From: Blautia sp.
GTDB lineage: Bacteria > Bacillota > Clostridia > Lachnospirales > Lachnospiraceae
Assembly: GCA_022770365.1 (NCBI GenBank)
Contig: JALEHU010000126.1
Span: forward strand, 1-48,797
Direction of reading: 5' to 3'
Length of the DNA stretch: 48,797 bases
Shown: positions 32,983 to 41,953 of the stretch, in pieces
Numbering within the stretch: position 1 is the first letter of the stretch
Layout of the letters: each line of letters opens with the position of its first letter
Program-made: the position numbers and the translations under genes
Notes under the pieces: generated by a model
What the model saw: the letters and a program-made list of their open reading frames with translations, nothing else
The model's database searches: none
Told to the model about the DNA's origin: nothing

Positions 32983-35802
32983 ATGGAAAAATATCTGGAA
33001 ATGAAGAGAAAAGCAAATAACCATTATTGGGCACAGAGAATTCTTACCCAGATGGGATATTTGTACAAGGTGATGGAGGCTGAGGAGAGAGCGGTTCCCG
33101 ATCAGCTGAACGATACAGAAAACTGGCTGTATGAAGAGTACAAAAGAGATGGCAGTATCACAGAAACTGTGGCAAAGAAAGCGGAAGAAATGCTGAAAGG
33201 TCTGGAAAAAGATGCAAAGCGTTACAGCATGATCTTTGCCGGACATGCGCACATTGATATGAACTGGATGTGGGGATTTCAGGAGACCGTAAACCTGACG
33301 ATCGATACATTCCAGACGATGCTGAATTTGATGGAGGAATACCCGGAATTCACGTTCTCTCAGTCTCAGGCATCTGTATACGAGATTATTGAAAAATACT
33401 GTCCTTCTATGCTCCCGGAGATTCGCAGAAGAGTACAGGAGGGAAGATGGGAAGTGACAGCTTCCACCTGGGTAGAGCCGGATAAAAATATGAGCGGAAC
33501 AGAAAGTATGTCCCGTCATATCCTGTATACGAAGACTTATTTGTCTGATCTGCTTGGAATCTCTCCTGATTCCATCGAACTGGATTTTGAGCCGGATACA
33601 TTTGGACACAGTGAATGTATACCGGAAATCCTGAACCAGGGCGGTGTAAAATATTATTATCACTGCCGCGGATTTGAAAAGTATACTCTGTACCGTTGGC
33701 GTGCTCCTTCGGGGAAAGAGGTGCTTGTAAACCGGGATAATGCCTGGTATCTGGGCCCGGTGGAGTATGACAGAGTGCTCCGGCTGCCTCAGTACAGCAA
33801 AGAGAATCACTGTGATGTTCTGCTGTATGTGTACGGAGTAGGTGATCACGGCGGCGGACCTACCAGGCGTGATATTGAGAAGATCATAGATATGAAGCAA
33901 TGGCCGTTTATGCCCAATATTCGTTTCGGTACGTTCCATGAATTCTTCCATGAGATTGAGAAAGTAAAAGAAAACTTCCCGGTTGTGGACAGTGAGCTGA
34001 ACTTTGTTCTGACCGGGTGTTATACCACCCAGAGCAGAATCAAGCTGGCGAACCGGACCGGAGAGGATAAGCTGTACGATGCAGAAGCTCTCTGGGCGGC
34101 AAGCGGTGTTCCTGATGAAATGGCAAATCAGGGAAAGAAAGCTTTTGAGCAGGCATGGAGAAAGATACTGTTTAATCAGTTCCACGATATTCTTCCGGGT
34201 TCTGGTGTGATTGAGACAAGAGAATATGCGATGGGACAGTTCCAGCAGGCAATGTCATACTGCGGCGGTTATGCCAATCGTGCTATGAAGGCTATCAGCG
34301 AGAAGATTGACACCACTTTGTGGGGCGGCGAGGACTGTGCGGATTCCCGCTCGGAAGGAGCCGGCGTGGGATACGGCACCGGTATTACATCCGGACAGTG
34401 GGGGAATGCAGGAAGCAATGATTTTGGATTTACCAATGCTCACAGAGGAAACGGTGATACCCGTGTATATACGCTGTTTAACACCACACAATACGAGCGG
34501 AAAGAGCTTGCGGTTGTTACCTTGTGGGATTGGGAGTATCCGGAAGAGGAGATTTCCGTTCTCAATAAGGATATGGAAGAACTTCCTGTGCAGATTCTGG
34601 AGCAGGGGACTCATTACTGGCAGCATCAATATATTAAGCTGGCATTCCCGGCTTCCGTGCCGGCCTTTGGATATAATACTTACTGTGTCAGGAGAAAACC
34701 GCTGACATCTGAGATTATACCTCCATTTACAGATCCGCGTGTACACAGGATGGAAGATGGTCTTATCACTCTTGAAAATGATGAGATATGCGGAAAATTT
34801 GACTCAGAGACTATGAAGCTGGTTTCTCTGGTCAATAAGAGAACCGGCGAGGAGTTTATAAAAGAGCCCTCAGGTTACTTCCGTTTTGTGGAGGAAGACG
34901 ATGTAAATGCCATGACTGCATGGATTGTGGGCGGTTATACAAAGGTTGTTGATATTAATGAAACCGTTCCGGTGCGCGTGATTGACCGGCATCAGGATGG
35001 ACTGCGCAAATGGCTGACCTACGAGATGAAATTCCGCGAATCCTCTCTGAATGTGAAGATTATTCTGGATGAAGGCAGCAAGATCTTCCGTTTCGAGGTG
35101 AATGCGGACTGGCATGAAATTGGAAGAAAGGGTAAGACCATTCCTCAGCTTCAGTTCTATGCTCCGGTTGGATATGAAGTAAAGAATTATCTTTACGATA
35201 TTCCGGCAGGCAGCAAGGAGCGGGGAGAGCTTGGACACGATGTTCCCGGTATTTATTTCCAGGCGGCTGTTCCTGAAGAGGACAGAGGCTGCATGATGCT
35301 TACGACAAACTGCAAATATGGTTACAGGGGGGTCGGTCAGGCAATGACAATAGATCTTATCAGAGGTGCTTATGACCCTGATCCTTATCCGGAGCTGGGC
35401 ATTCATGTGATGAATTTAGGTCTTGGCATCCAGGAAAAGGCAGAGTGGGGCAAGCTGTTGGAAGCAGGGTATCTGTTCTCACATTTCCTGTATCCTTATT
35501 CCAATACTATTCACAAAGGTGAGGCAGCAGCAGAACACAGTTTCATGAAAGTTGAAGGAGATGTAAAGATTGCTGCATGGAAGCTGGGCGAAGCGGACAA
35601 TACCTGGGTGATAAGAATGTATCATAGCCATAAGAGGTCAGAGCAGGTTAAAATTACGGCAGAAAGAGCCATCGTCAGAGCGGAATTTACAGATCTTCTG
35701 GAACGTCCGCAGGGTGATCAGACCGTGAATGTTAATGCAGATGGCAGCGTGAAATTTGAGCTTCCGGCATGCAGTATTCGTACAATAAAATTAGCCTTTT
35801 AA
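32983..35802 (+). CDS. Alpha-mannosidase, glycoside hydrolase family 38
   Basis: This 939-aa enzyme of family GH38 hydrolyses alpha-linked mannose with retention, using a zinc ion. The ATG follows AAGGAGG by 12 bases. There is no signal peptide, so it acts in the cytoplasm on imported substrate. The catalytic domain holds the zinc motif GHAHIDMNW (H88, D92) and the nucleophile D205 in FEPDTFGHS. Another expected zinc ligand is in NQFHDILPGSG. The rest is the usual long beta-sandwich C-terminal region (about 490-939). The length is within the bacterial range. Two URO-D-like genes flank it at close spacing, forming one transcript with the transporter. The linkage specificity is not readable from the sequence. 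Confidence 0.92.
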   Translation: MEKYLEMKRKANNHYWAQRILTQMGYLYKVMEAEERAVPDQLNDTENWLYEEYKRDGSITETVAKKAEEMLKGLEKDAKRYSMIFAGHAHIDMNWMWGFQETVNLTIDTFQTMLNLMEEYPEFTFSQSQASVYEIIEKYCPSMLPEIRRRVQEGRWEVTASTWVEPDKNMSGTESMSRHILYTKTYLSDLLGISPDSIELDFEPDTFGHSECIPEILNQGGVKYYYHCRGFEKYTLYRWRAPSGKEVLVNRDNAWYLGPVEYDRVLRLPQYSKENHCDVLLYVYGVGDHGGGPTRRDIEKIIDMKQWPFMPNIRFGTFHEFFHEIEKVKENFPVVDSELNFVLTGCYTTQSRIKLANRTGEDKLYDAEALWAASGVPDEMANQGKKAFEQAWRKILFNQFHDILPGSGVIETREYAMGQFQQAMSYCGGYANRAMKAISEKIDTTLWGGEDCADSRSEGAGVGYGTGITSGQWGNAGSNDFGFTNAHRGNGDTRVYTLFNTTQYERKELAVVTLWDWEYPEEEISVLNKDMEELPVQILEQGTHYWQHQYIKLAFPASVPAFGYNTYCVRRKPLTSEIIPPFTDPRVHRMEDGLITLENDEICGKFDSETMKLVSLVNKRTGEEFIKEPSGYFRFVEEDDVNAMTAWIVGGYTKVVDINETVPVRVIDRHQDGLRKWLTYEMKFRESSLNVKIILDEGSKIFRFEVNADWHEIGRKGKTIPQLQFYAPVGYEVKNYLYDIPAGSKERGELGHDVPGIYFQAAVPEEDRGCMMLTTNCKYGYRGVGQAMTIDLIRGAYDPDPYPELGIHVMNLGLGIQEKAEWGKLLEAGYLFSHFLYPYSNTIHKGEAAAEHSFMKVEGDVKIAAWKLGEADNTWVIRMYHSHKRSEQVKITAERAIVRAEFTDLLERPQGDQTVNVNADGSVKFELPACSIRTIKLAF

Positions 35803-35824
35803 GGGGTAAAGGGAGGTGCTCAAT

Positions 35825-36925
35825 ATGCAGAGCAGAGAGCTGGTAAATCGGACGATTGCCAGAAAAAATACCGGTACGCATGCCTTCTGGGTAGGGCATC
35901 CCACCGATGATGCAAAAGAGATTTACTATCAGGCGGTAGGTATTAAAGAAGAAGAGGCTACAGAGCAGGAGATTCAAAATGATATCGCCAGCAAGACCAA
36001 GCATTATACCACGAAATCCGGAAAACCGGAGATAGATTTCAATCTGAAGATCGGTTCTGATATGACCTGGATCAGTCCGGAGCTGGATCTGGGAGCGTGG
36101 AGACATCCGGAAGGAAAACCCATGTGGGACTGCTTTACGGATGAACATAAAAGCTTAAATACCGGATGTATCTTTGCGGAATGTGAAGATGTGGAGGAGA
36201 TTGAACGCTTCCCATGGCCGAATCCGGACTATCTTGACTTTACCAAGTGTCTGGAAGATACAAAATATGCTTATGATAAAGGTCTGGCTGTATTTGGCGG
36301 AATGTGGTGTCCTTTTTTCCATGTGATGTGCGATTTCTTTGGAATGGAAAATTATTTTATCAAGATGTATACGGACCCGGAGGTGATCCATGCGGCTACC
36401 AGAAAAATCGTTGATTTTTATCTTGTGACCAACGGACGTTATCTGGACGCTGCGGCTCCGTATTTAAGCGCGGCATTTTTTGGAAATGATCTGGGCAGTC
36501 AGTTAAGCCTTCTGATCAGTCCGGAGATCTTTGATGAATTTATCCTGCCTTATATGCAGGAGATTATCGACCAGATCAAAGGGAAGGGCCTGAAAGTGGC
36601 AATGCATTCCTGCGGCTCTATCGATATGATCATCCCCAGACTTCTGGATGCCGGTGTGGATATCCTTCATCCTTTGCAGGCCAAGGCTGTAGGAATGGAT
36701 GCGGAGAATCTTGCGAAAAAGTATGGCGGAAAAGTCACTTTTTTAGGCGGTGTGGATACTCAGCAGCTTCTTCCTTTTGGAACACCGGAACAGGTGAAGG
36801 AAGAAGTAAGAAGACTGAAAGACCTCTTCAAGGGAGACTTTATTGTATCACCCAGCCATGAAGCTCTTCTGCCGAATGTTCCCTTTGAGAATGTAATGGC
36901 TATGAGTGAGGCTGCGAAGGAATAA
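35825..36925 (+). CDS. Uroporphyrinogen-decarboxylase/MtaA-like protein, second copy
   Basis: This 366-aa protein is a second, clearly divergent member of the URO-D/MtaA superfamily. The ATG lies eight bases after GGGAGG; a GTG nine bases upstream falls within that site. The His-x-Cys motif is present in VAMHSCGSIDMI (H261, C263). The later motif reads SPSHEALLPN, parallel to SPSDHFF in the first copy. The barrel end has FLGGVDTQQLLPFG. It follows the alpha-mannosidase by 22 bases and precedes the sugar isomerase. Two members in one sugar operon suggest consecutive steps or a heteromer. No corrinoid protein, the usual partner of MtaA-type enzymes, is present. Function is unknown. Confidence 0.8.
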   Translation: MQSRELVNRTIARKNTGTHAFWVGHPTDDAKEIYYQAVGIKEEEATEQEIQNDIASKTKHYTTKSGKPEIDFNLKIGSDMTWISPELDLGAWRHPEGKPMWDCFTDEHKSLNTGCIFAECEDVEEIERFPWPNPDYLDFTKCLEDTKYAYDKGLAVFGGMWCPFFHVMCDFFGMENYFIKMYTDPEVIHAATRKIVDFYLVTNGRYLDAAAPYLSAAFFGNDLGSQLSLLISPEIFDEFILPYMQEIIDQIKGKGLKVAMHSCGSIDMIIPRLLDAGVDILHPLQAKAVGMDAENLAKKYGGKVTFLGGVDTQQLLPFGTPEQVKEEVRRLKDLFKGDFIVSPSHEALLPNVPFENVMAMSEAAKE

Positions 36926-36966
36926 GCGGAAGCCGGGCAATATGTGAGGAGTAAACAGGAGATAGT

Positions 36967-37653
36967 ATGAAAAGATCTGAAATTAATCAAATTATAAAAG
37001 ATGCTCTGATTTTTTTTGAAGAGCAAAACGCAAAGATTCCGCCTTTCGTTCTTTGGACGCCTGATGAATGGAAGAACAAAGGGGACGAAGCAGGAGAAAT
37101 CCGTGATAATATGCTTGGATGGGACATTACAGATTACGGACAGGGTGATTTTAATAAAGTCGGACTGCTGCTGGTAACATTAAGAAACGGGAATCAGCAG
37201 AGAACTGATATTTATCCGAAACCATATGCAGAAAAACTGATGATTGTCCGCGAGGAACAGGTTACACCTATGCATTATCATACATATAAAATGGAAGATA
37301 TCATTAACCGGGGCGGCGGAAATCTGGTTGTAAAATTATACAATTCCACGGAAGATGGAAGTCTTGCGGATACCAGCGTCCATGTTTCCATGGATGGAGT
37401 GGCGCATGTATATCCGGCTGGAACGGAGCTGATCCTTCATCCGGGAGAAAGCATTACGATGACTCAGGGATTATATCATCGTTTCTGGGGCGAAAAGGGA
37501 AAAGGAACGGTTCTGGTTGGTGAAGTTTCCATGTGCAATGATGATAATGCCGACAATCATTTTTATGATACTGTCGGAAGATTTCCTGAAATTGAAGAAG
37601 ACGAAGAGCCCTTATATCTTCTGTGCAATGAATATCCTGATCCGGTAAAATAA
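36967..37653 (+). CDS. D-lyxose / D-mannose isomerase, cupin type
   Basis: This 228-aa protein resembles D-lyxose ketol-isomerases, Mn-dependent cupin enzymes that interconvert D-lyxose with D-xylulose and D-mannose with D-fructose. Expected metal ligands are H103, H105, E110 (in TPMHYHTYKMEDIINRGGGN) and H171 (GLYHRFWGE). The start ATG has only a modest AGGAGATAGT site. The length and end match the family. Position after a GH38 mannosidase makes free mannose the likely substrate, giving fructose for the kinase downstream. Lyxose cannot be excluded. It is probably the last gene of the transport/hydrolysis transcript before the regulator. Confidence 0.85.
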   Translation: MKRSEINQIIKDALIFFEEQNAKIPPFVLWTPDEWKNKGDEAGEIRDNMLGWDITDYGQGDFNKVGLLLVTLRNGNQQRTDIYPKPYAEKLMIVREEQVTPMHYHTYKMEDIINRGGGNLVVKLYNSTEDGSLADTSVHVSMDGVAHVYPAGTELILHPGESITMTQGLYHRFWGEKGKGTVLVGEVSMCNDDNADNHFYDTVGRFPEIEEDEEPLYLLCNEYPDPVK

Positions 37654-37767
37654 AGATATTTATCAGTAAATGGCAAAAAATGGTTTTAAGTATCTGTTTT
37701 TTGCGATAGAATAAAAGATAATGCAACATATAGTTTTTTATTTTGATGCTGGTAAAGAGATAGTATT

Positions 37768-38988
37768 ATGAAAAACAGAATTAATAGCAGAGTCATGAGG
37801 GAGAATAATGCCCTTTTGATTATGGAAATCATCATGAAACTCGGTCCGATATCGAGAAGCGAACTGACGCAGTTAGTAGGACTGACGCAAGTGTCAGTCA
37901 TTAACATTACGAACGAACTGCTGGAAGCGGGAATTCTTGAACAGGTTGGTATGACAAATGGATCCGCCCAGGGGCGTAAAGCGATTGTGCTGGATGTAAA
38001 CCCAAAGCGTTTTTATAGTTTATGTCTGGTTCTCAGAGTGGAGGAAATGGTATGCGGGATATCGGATCTTCGGGGGAATATTCTGGATACCATCAGAATT
38101 GAATATCCTGCAAGGCTGTCATCAGGAGAACTTCTGGATGAAGTGGAACGTATGATAGAAGAATTACTGTGCAGAAGTGAGATATCCAGAGAGAAAATAC
38201 TTGGATTGGGGATTGCTGCTCCGGGACCTCTGGATGTACAGACAGGAACGATCGTAAACCCTCCTAATTTTCCTTATCTGCAGAATCTTCCAATTAAAGA
38301 AAAGCTGGAAAAACGACTGGGCTTTCCTGTCTGTCTGGATAAAGAAACAAATCTTGCAGCGCTTGCCGAGTATTATTATGGCATGGCTAAAAACTATAAA
38401 ACATCATTTTTTGTCAGCATTTTTAATCTGGGTATTGGCGGAGGACTGATATCCGGCGGTGAAATCTTTCATGGATTCAGAGATGGTGCCGGTGAGATTG
38501 GACATGTAATGGTAGATTCTGCCGGCCCAAAATGCAGATGCGGCAATTACGGTTGTCTTGAAACAATGATATCAGAAGATTATGTGATATCTGAAGTAAA
38601 AAAGATGCTGAAACTTGGAGTGGGTGATATCGTGGTTAATGGTATTGACACGATCACACTAGAAGATGTTTTTGCCAAGAGTCATCTTCCCGGAATGAAC
38701 GTATTTCATACTGCTGTTGATAAAATGGTTTCGTATCTTTCCCAGGCACTGGGAATTATTATTAATCTGTATAGTCCGGAGCTGATTATGATCGGCGGTG
38801 TAATTCCTGATATGGATCCCATGTTTGTGGACCTGGTGGCGGAGAAAGTTCATAAAAGATCATATCCTTCGCACTGTAAAGATGTTGTGATCAGGAAGTC
38901 AGAATTTGGAAAAGATGTTTTTCTTATGGGTGCTGCAGCTCTTGTACAGAAAAAATTTCTGGTGAATGTTCTTCCGCAGAGCCTGTGA
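37768..38988 (+). CDS. ROK family transcriptional repressor (NagC/XylR type)
   Basis: This 406-aa protein has an N-terminal winged helix-turn-helix (about residues 10-70, GPISRSELTQLVGLTQVSVI) fused to a ROK sugar-binding domain. The domain contains LGLGIAAPGPLD, the GIGGGLISGGEIFHG loop, a zinc cluster CRCGNYGCLE and IMIGGVIPDMDP. Such proteins repress sugar operons and release DNA when they bind the sugar or its phosphate. It sits between the isomerase and the kinase/aldolase genes, so it probably controls this locus. The 114-base gap upstream has no clear -35/-10 pair that I would defend and no obvious long palindrome. Confidence 0.88.
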   Translation: MKNRINSRVMRENNALLIMEIIMKLGPISRSELTQLVGLTQVSVINITNELLEAGILEQVGMTNGSAQGRKAIVLDVNPKRFYSLCLVLRVEEMVCGISDLRGNILDTIRIEYPARLSSGELLDEVERMIEELLCRSEISREKILGLGIAAPGPLDVQTGTIVNPPNFPYLQNLPIKEKLEKRLGFPVCLDKETNLAALAEYYYGMAKNYKTSFFVSIFNLGIGGGLISGGEIFHGFRDGAGEIGHVMVDSAGPKCRCGNYGCLETMISEDYVISEVKKMLKLGVGDIVVNGIDTITLEDVFAKSHLPGMNVFHTAVDKMVSYLSQALGIIINLYSPELIMIGGVIPDMDPMFVDLVAEKVHKRSYPSHCKDVVIRKSEFGKDVFLMGAAALVQKKFLVNVLPQSL

Positions 38989-39068
38989 TTATCTATAAAG
39001 GGGCAGATAAGAATTGTAAATTCTACAGGGGCTGCAGAAAAACACTATGATCTTGTGAGGTGATATGA

Positions 39069-40193
39069 TTGAATAAAAAAGTAATTGCAGCAGGACATAT
39101 CTGTCTGGATATTACACCGGTGTTTCATGGAACAAATGTGAACAGGCTGGATGATATTTTATCTCCCGGAAAACTGGTGCATGTAGGTGCACCGGATATT
39201 CATGTGGGAGGATCTGTGTCAAATACGGGACTTGCTATGAAGATTCTCGGAGCAGATGTGTCACTTGCTGGTAAAGTCGGGGATGATGCTTTTGGTATTC
39301 TTGTGAAACAGGCGCTGCAGGAGCAGTATCATGCTGCGGATGGATTAATTATCGGGAGAGGTGAATCAACCTCTTATTCTGTAGTAGTGGCTATACCGGG
39401 GATTGACAGGATTTTTCTGCATAATCCGGGTGCAAATGATACTTTTACAGCAGATGATATTTCCGGGGAAAGCTTAAAGGAAACCGCACTGTTTCATTTC
39501 GGTTATCCGCCTCTGATGAGAAATATGTATCTGAATGAAGGAAGTGAACTGATAAAAGTTTTTGAGAAAGCAAAAGCGCAGGGTGCAGCAACATCATTGG
39601 ATATGGCATCAGTGGATCCGGATTCGCCGGCAGGGAGTGCTGACTGGGAGAAGATTCTTCAAAGAGTACTGCCGTATGTGGACTTTTTTGAACCAAGTGT
39701 GGAAGAGCTGTGTTATATGCTGGATCCCGAACGCTTTGCGGATTGGAAGAAAAGGGCTGATGGCCGGGATGTGACGGAAATTCTGGATATTGACCGGGAT
39801 GTCCGGCCGCTTGCTGATAAGTGTATGGAAATGGGAGCCAGGGTTCTTCTTATTAAGTGCGGGACTCCCGGGATTTATTACCGGACAGCCGGGGAGAACA
39901 GGCTTCGGGAAATCAGTAAGCGGGTCTGCCTGGATTGTGCCGGATGGTCAGACCGGGAAGGCTTTGAGAAAAGCTATATTCCGGATAAAGTTCTGTCGGG
40001 AACCGGTGCCGGAGATACCTGCATAGCTGCTTTTCTGACTGCAATGCTGGATGGCTGTACACTTGAGGAATGTATGCACCTGGCAGCTGCCACCGGCGCA
40101 TCGTGTGTAGCCGCCTATGATGCACTGAGCGGTTTGAAGAGTTTTGAAGATCTCAGGAAAAAAATAAATGACGGATGGAAAAAGATCCAATAA
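39069..40193 (+). CDS. PfkB family carbohydrate kinase
   Basis: This 374-aa ribokinase-fold enzyme phosphorylates a sugar with ATP. Translation must begin at TTG (39069), preceded by GTGAGGTGA. The ATG four bases earlier opens a three-codon frame that ends in a stop overlapping the true start. Family motifs are GGSVSNTGLAMKILGADV near residue 48 and the catalytic anion-hole motif GTGAGDTCIAAFL with D316. It is about 50 residues longer than typical members, with an insertion around 222-245 and another around 285-305. Its place before an aldolase gene suggests it makes the phosphorylated ketose for cleavage. The substrate could be fructose, fructose 1-phosphate, or another ketose. Confidence 0.85.
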   Translation: MNKKVIAAGHICLDITPVFHGTNVNRLDDILSPGKLVHVGAPDIHVGGSVSNTGLAMKILGADVSLAGKVGDDAFGILVKQALQEQYHAADGLIIGRGESTSYSVVVAIPGIDRIFLHNPGANDTFTADDISGESLKETALFHFGYPPLMRNMYLNEGSELIKVFEKAKAQGAATSLDMASVDPDSPAGSADWEKILQRVLPYVDFFEPSVEELCYMLDPERFADWKKRADGRDVTEILDIDRDVRPLADKCMEMGARVLLIKCGTPGIYYRTAGENRLREISKRVCLDCAGWSDREGFEKSYIPDKVLSGTGAGDTCIAAFLTAMLDGCTLEECMHLAAATGASCVAAYDALSGLKSFEDLRKKINDGWKKIQ

Positions 40194-40231
40194 CATCAAT
40201 AAATGCCGGATGGAAAAAAGTCAATAAATTC
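40163..40231. repeat. Imperfect tandem duplication at the 3' end of the kinase gene
   Basis: Two units of about 35 bases, both built around AATAAATGmCGGATGGAAAAA, follow each other. The first encodes the last residues and stop codon of the kinase; the second lies in the gap before the aldolase. Confidence 0.7.
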
Positions 40232-40251
40232 AATAAAGGAGAATGGTTGTT

Positions 40252-41121
40252 ATGCTGGTAAACATGAACCAGGTATTGATTCCTGCAAAAAAAGGAAAAT
40301 ATGCAGTAGGTTTATTTAATGCAGTGAACCTTGAACTGGCCAGGGGGATTATTGCTGCTGCAGAATCTTTGCGCTCTCCTGTTATCATGGGGACTGCAGA
40401 AGTTCTTCTGCCTTACGGACCGTTGGAGGAGGTTTCCTATTATCTTCTTCCAATGGCAAAAAAAGCCAGTGTGCCTGTTGTTATTCATTTGGATCATGGC
40501 TTAAAGAAAGAAACCTGTCTGAAAGCTTTGGAACTTGGCTTTTCATCAATTATGTATGACTGTTCCACGGATTCTTATGAGGAGAATGTGGAAAAAGTAA
40601 GAGAAATGGCGGAAATCGCACATTCCTACGGGGCTACGATCGAGGGAGAGCTGGGACATGTGGGAGATACAGATGATAATTCCGGTGATCCGTCAAAGTT
40701 TTATACAGATCCGCTGGTGGCAAAAGATTTTGTGGAGAAAACGGGAGTGGACGCACTTGCGATTGCAGTGGGAACTGCCCATGGTGCCTACAAATTACCG
40801 CCGAAGCTGGATTTTGAAAGAATTCGTACGATTGCCAATACGGTTAATGTCCCGCTGGTACTTCACGGCGGATCCGGACTGACAGACAGCGATTTCAACC
40901 GTGCAATTCATGAAGGAATCAGCAAAGTAAATATTTTTACAGACATCAATGTTGCCGCAGTGGAAGCGGTCAAACAGGAAGCAGAGAAGAAAATGAAACT
41001 GTTTTCCAGCGTCAACAAAGCAAATGAAGTTCTTTCACATGATTCAAAAATGATAACAGATGCAGATGTGCAGAAAATCGTTCAGATGGTGATAGCGGAA
41101 CTCATTAAAAAAAGAAACTGA
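40252..41121 (+). CDS. Class II fructose-bisphosphate aldolase family protein
   Basis: This 289-aa zinc-dependent aldolase of the FbaA/GatY/IolJ family cleaves a ketose bisphosphate or ketose 1-phosphate to dihydroxyacetone phosphate and an aldehyde. The second in-frame ATG is chosen, because AAAGGAG almost touches the first at 40243. D81-H82 in IHLDHG, E133 in EGELGHVGD, H177 in GTAHGAYK and H205 in LHGGSG are the expected catalytic and metal residues. It follows the PfkB kinase and is the last gene before a strong terminator, so it closes the sugar route. Whether it acts on fructose 1,6-bisphosphate, tagatose or another sugar phosphate cannot be told from the sequence. Confidence 0.9.
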   Translation: MLVNMNQVLIPAKKGKYAVGLFNAVNLELARGIIAAAESLRSPVIMGTAEVLLPYGPLEEVSYYLLPMAKKASVPVVIHLDHGLKKETCLKALELGFSSIMYDCSTDSYEENVEKVREMAEIAHSYGATIEGELGHVGDTDDNSGDPSKFYTDPLVAKDFVEKTGVDALAIAVGTAHGAYKLPPKLDFERIRTIANTVNVPLVLHGGSGLTDSDFNRAIHEGISKVNIFTDINVAAVEAVKQEAEKKMKLFSSVNKANEVLSHDSKMITDADVQKIVQMVIAELIKKRN

Positions 41122-41179
41122 AAAAGAAACTGAAAATAAAACAGTATCATGGTTAAGATGTATGTTAACCGTGACATTG

Positions 41180-41227
41180 CGCAAAAAGCTCCTATGTATG
41201 ATTGCAGATACATAGGAGCTTTTTGCG
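41180..41227. terminator. Strong bidirectional terminator after the aldolase gene
   Basis: A perfect 20-bp stem with an 8-base loop contains A5 and T5 at its base. It closes the sugar utilisation locus. Confidence 0.85.
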
Positions 41228-41305
41228 TAAAAGAACAGATATACCAAATTCCAGGTCATCATTCTGATATTTTTATAAAGAATCTGGTTTCTGTTCATGT
41301 TCGAT

Positions 41306-41314
41306 TGGTATAAT
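41306..41314 (+). promoter_or_regulatory. Orphan extended -10 promoter before a decayed hydrolase
   Basis: TGgTATAAT is a good extended -10 element without a clear -35 box. The following 230 bases (41315-41546) contain no intact gene and no hydrolase N-terminus that I could recognise. Confidence 0.45.
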
Positions 41315-41546
41315 ATAAAACAAATGATTTTATAGATATCAGGGAAGAAAGGATATAGAGAAGATATTTAGCCGGAGGATGTTTGTACCAATACTTTAGG
41401 CTGGTGTATTACGCCTGGATGGATTATAATCAGTATTAGTAAGTATGATGAAGCGTATTTGATCAGGCTGTCATAATTGTCTATGGCAAAAGTCATGGGG
41501 GATTCCGGCGGTTTGATGTGATATGGAATGAAGATTGGAGAATGAT

Positions 41547-41885
41547 ATGAAAACGGAAGATCCTTTATGCCGGAAGCATATTTCCGCAGGCTTGTTTTAT
41601 CAGCTGATGGATGCTATGAGACGAACCGGAAAAAGGAGTACATACAAAAACTGGGATAAATCAGTTCCGGTTCTGCTGTTATCCGGTCAGCAGGATCCGG
41701 TAGGAGATTTCGGAAAAGGAGTACAGCAGGTAAAAAACAGCATGGATAAAGCGGGTTTAAGAGACGTAGAGGTCCATTTTTTCCCCGATGCGCGTCATGA
41801 TCTGCTTCATGAAGAAAAAAGCGGAGCTGCAAAGTCGGCAGTTGACACCATGCTGAAGTGGATTTCAGGAAAAACTGCTTCATAA
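41547..41885 (+). pseudogene. C-terminal fragment of an alpha/beta hydrolase
   Basis: The frame encodes about 112 aa matching the last third of a lysophospholipase-like alpha/beta hydrolase. It has the acid-bearing strand VPVLLLSGQQDPVGDFG and the catalytic-histidine region DARHDLLHEE. The nucleophile elbow (Gly-x-Ser-x-Gly) and the oxyanion part are missing, so it cannot be an active hydrolase. A GGAG site six bases before the ATG could still allow translation. An extended -10 promoter upstream is probably a relic of the full gene. Confidence 0.7.
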
Positions 41886-41950
41886 GCCGGGAGATTAAAG
41901 AGAAAAAGTTTAAGCCGGGAATTTAAGGAGAATAAATTTAAGGAGAAAAT
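41883..41950. repeat. Imperfect tandem repeats carrying multiplied ribosome-binding sites
   Basis: TAAGCCGGGA begins two consecutive units (41883 and 41911), and TTTAAGGAGAA occurs twice (41921, 41937). The result is several AAAGAG or AAGGAG sites in a row before arsC, of which the last serves the gene. Confidence 0.65.
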
Positions 41951-41953
41951 GAT

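Noticed and set aside
32578-34185. Long open frame (535 codons) on the minus strand
   Set aside because: It lies opposite the GH38 and URO-D genes, has no ribosome-binding site, and its protein is rich in His, Cys and Phe as expected for an antisense shadow.
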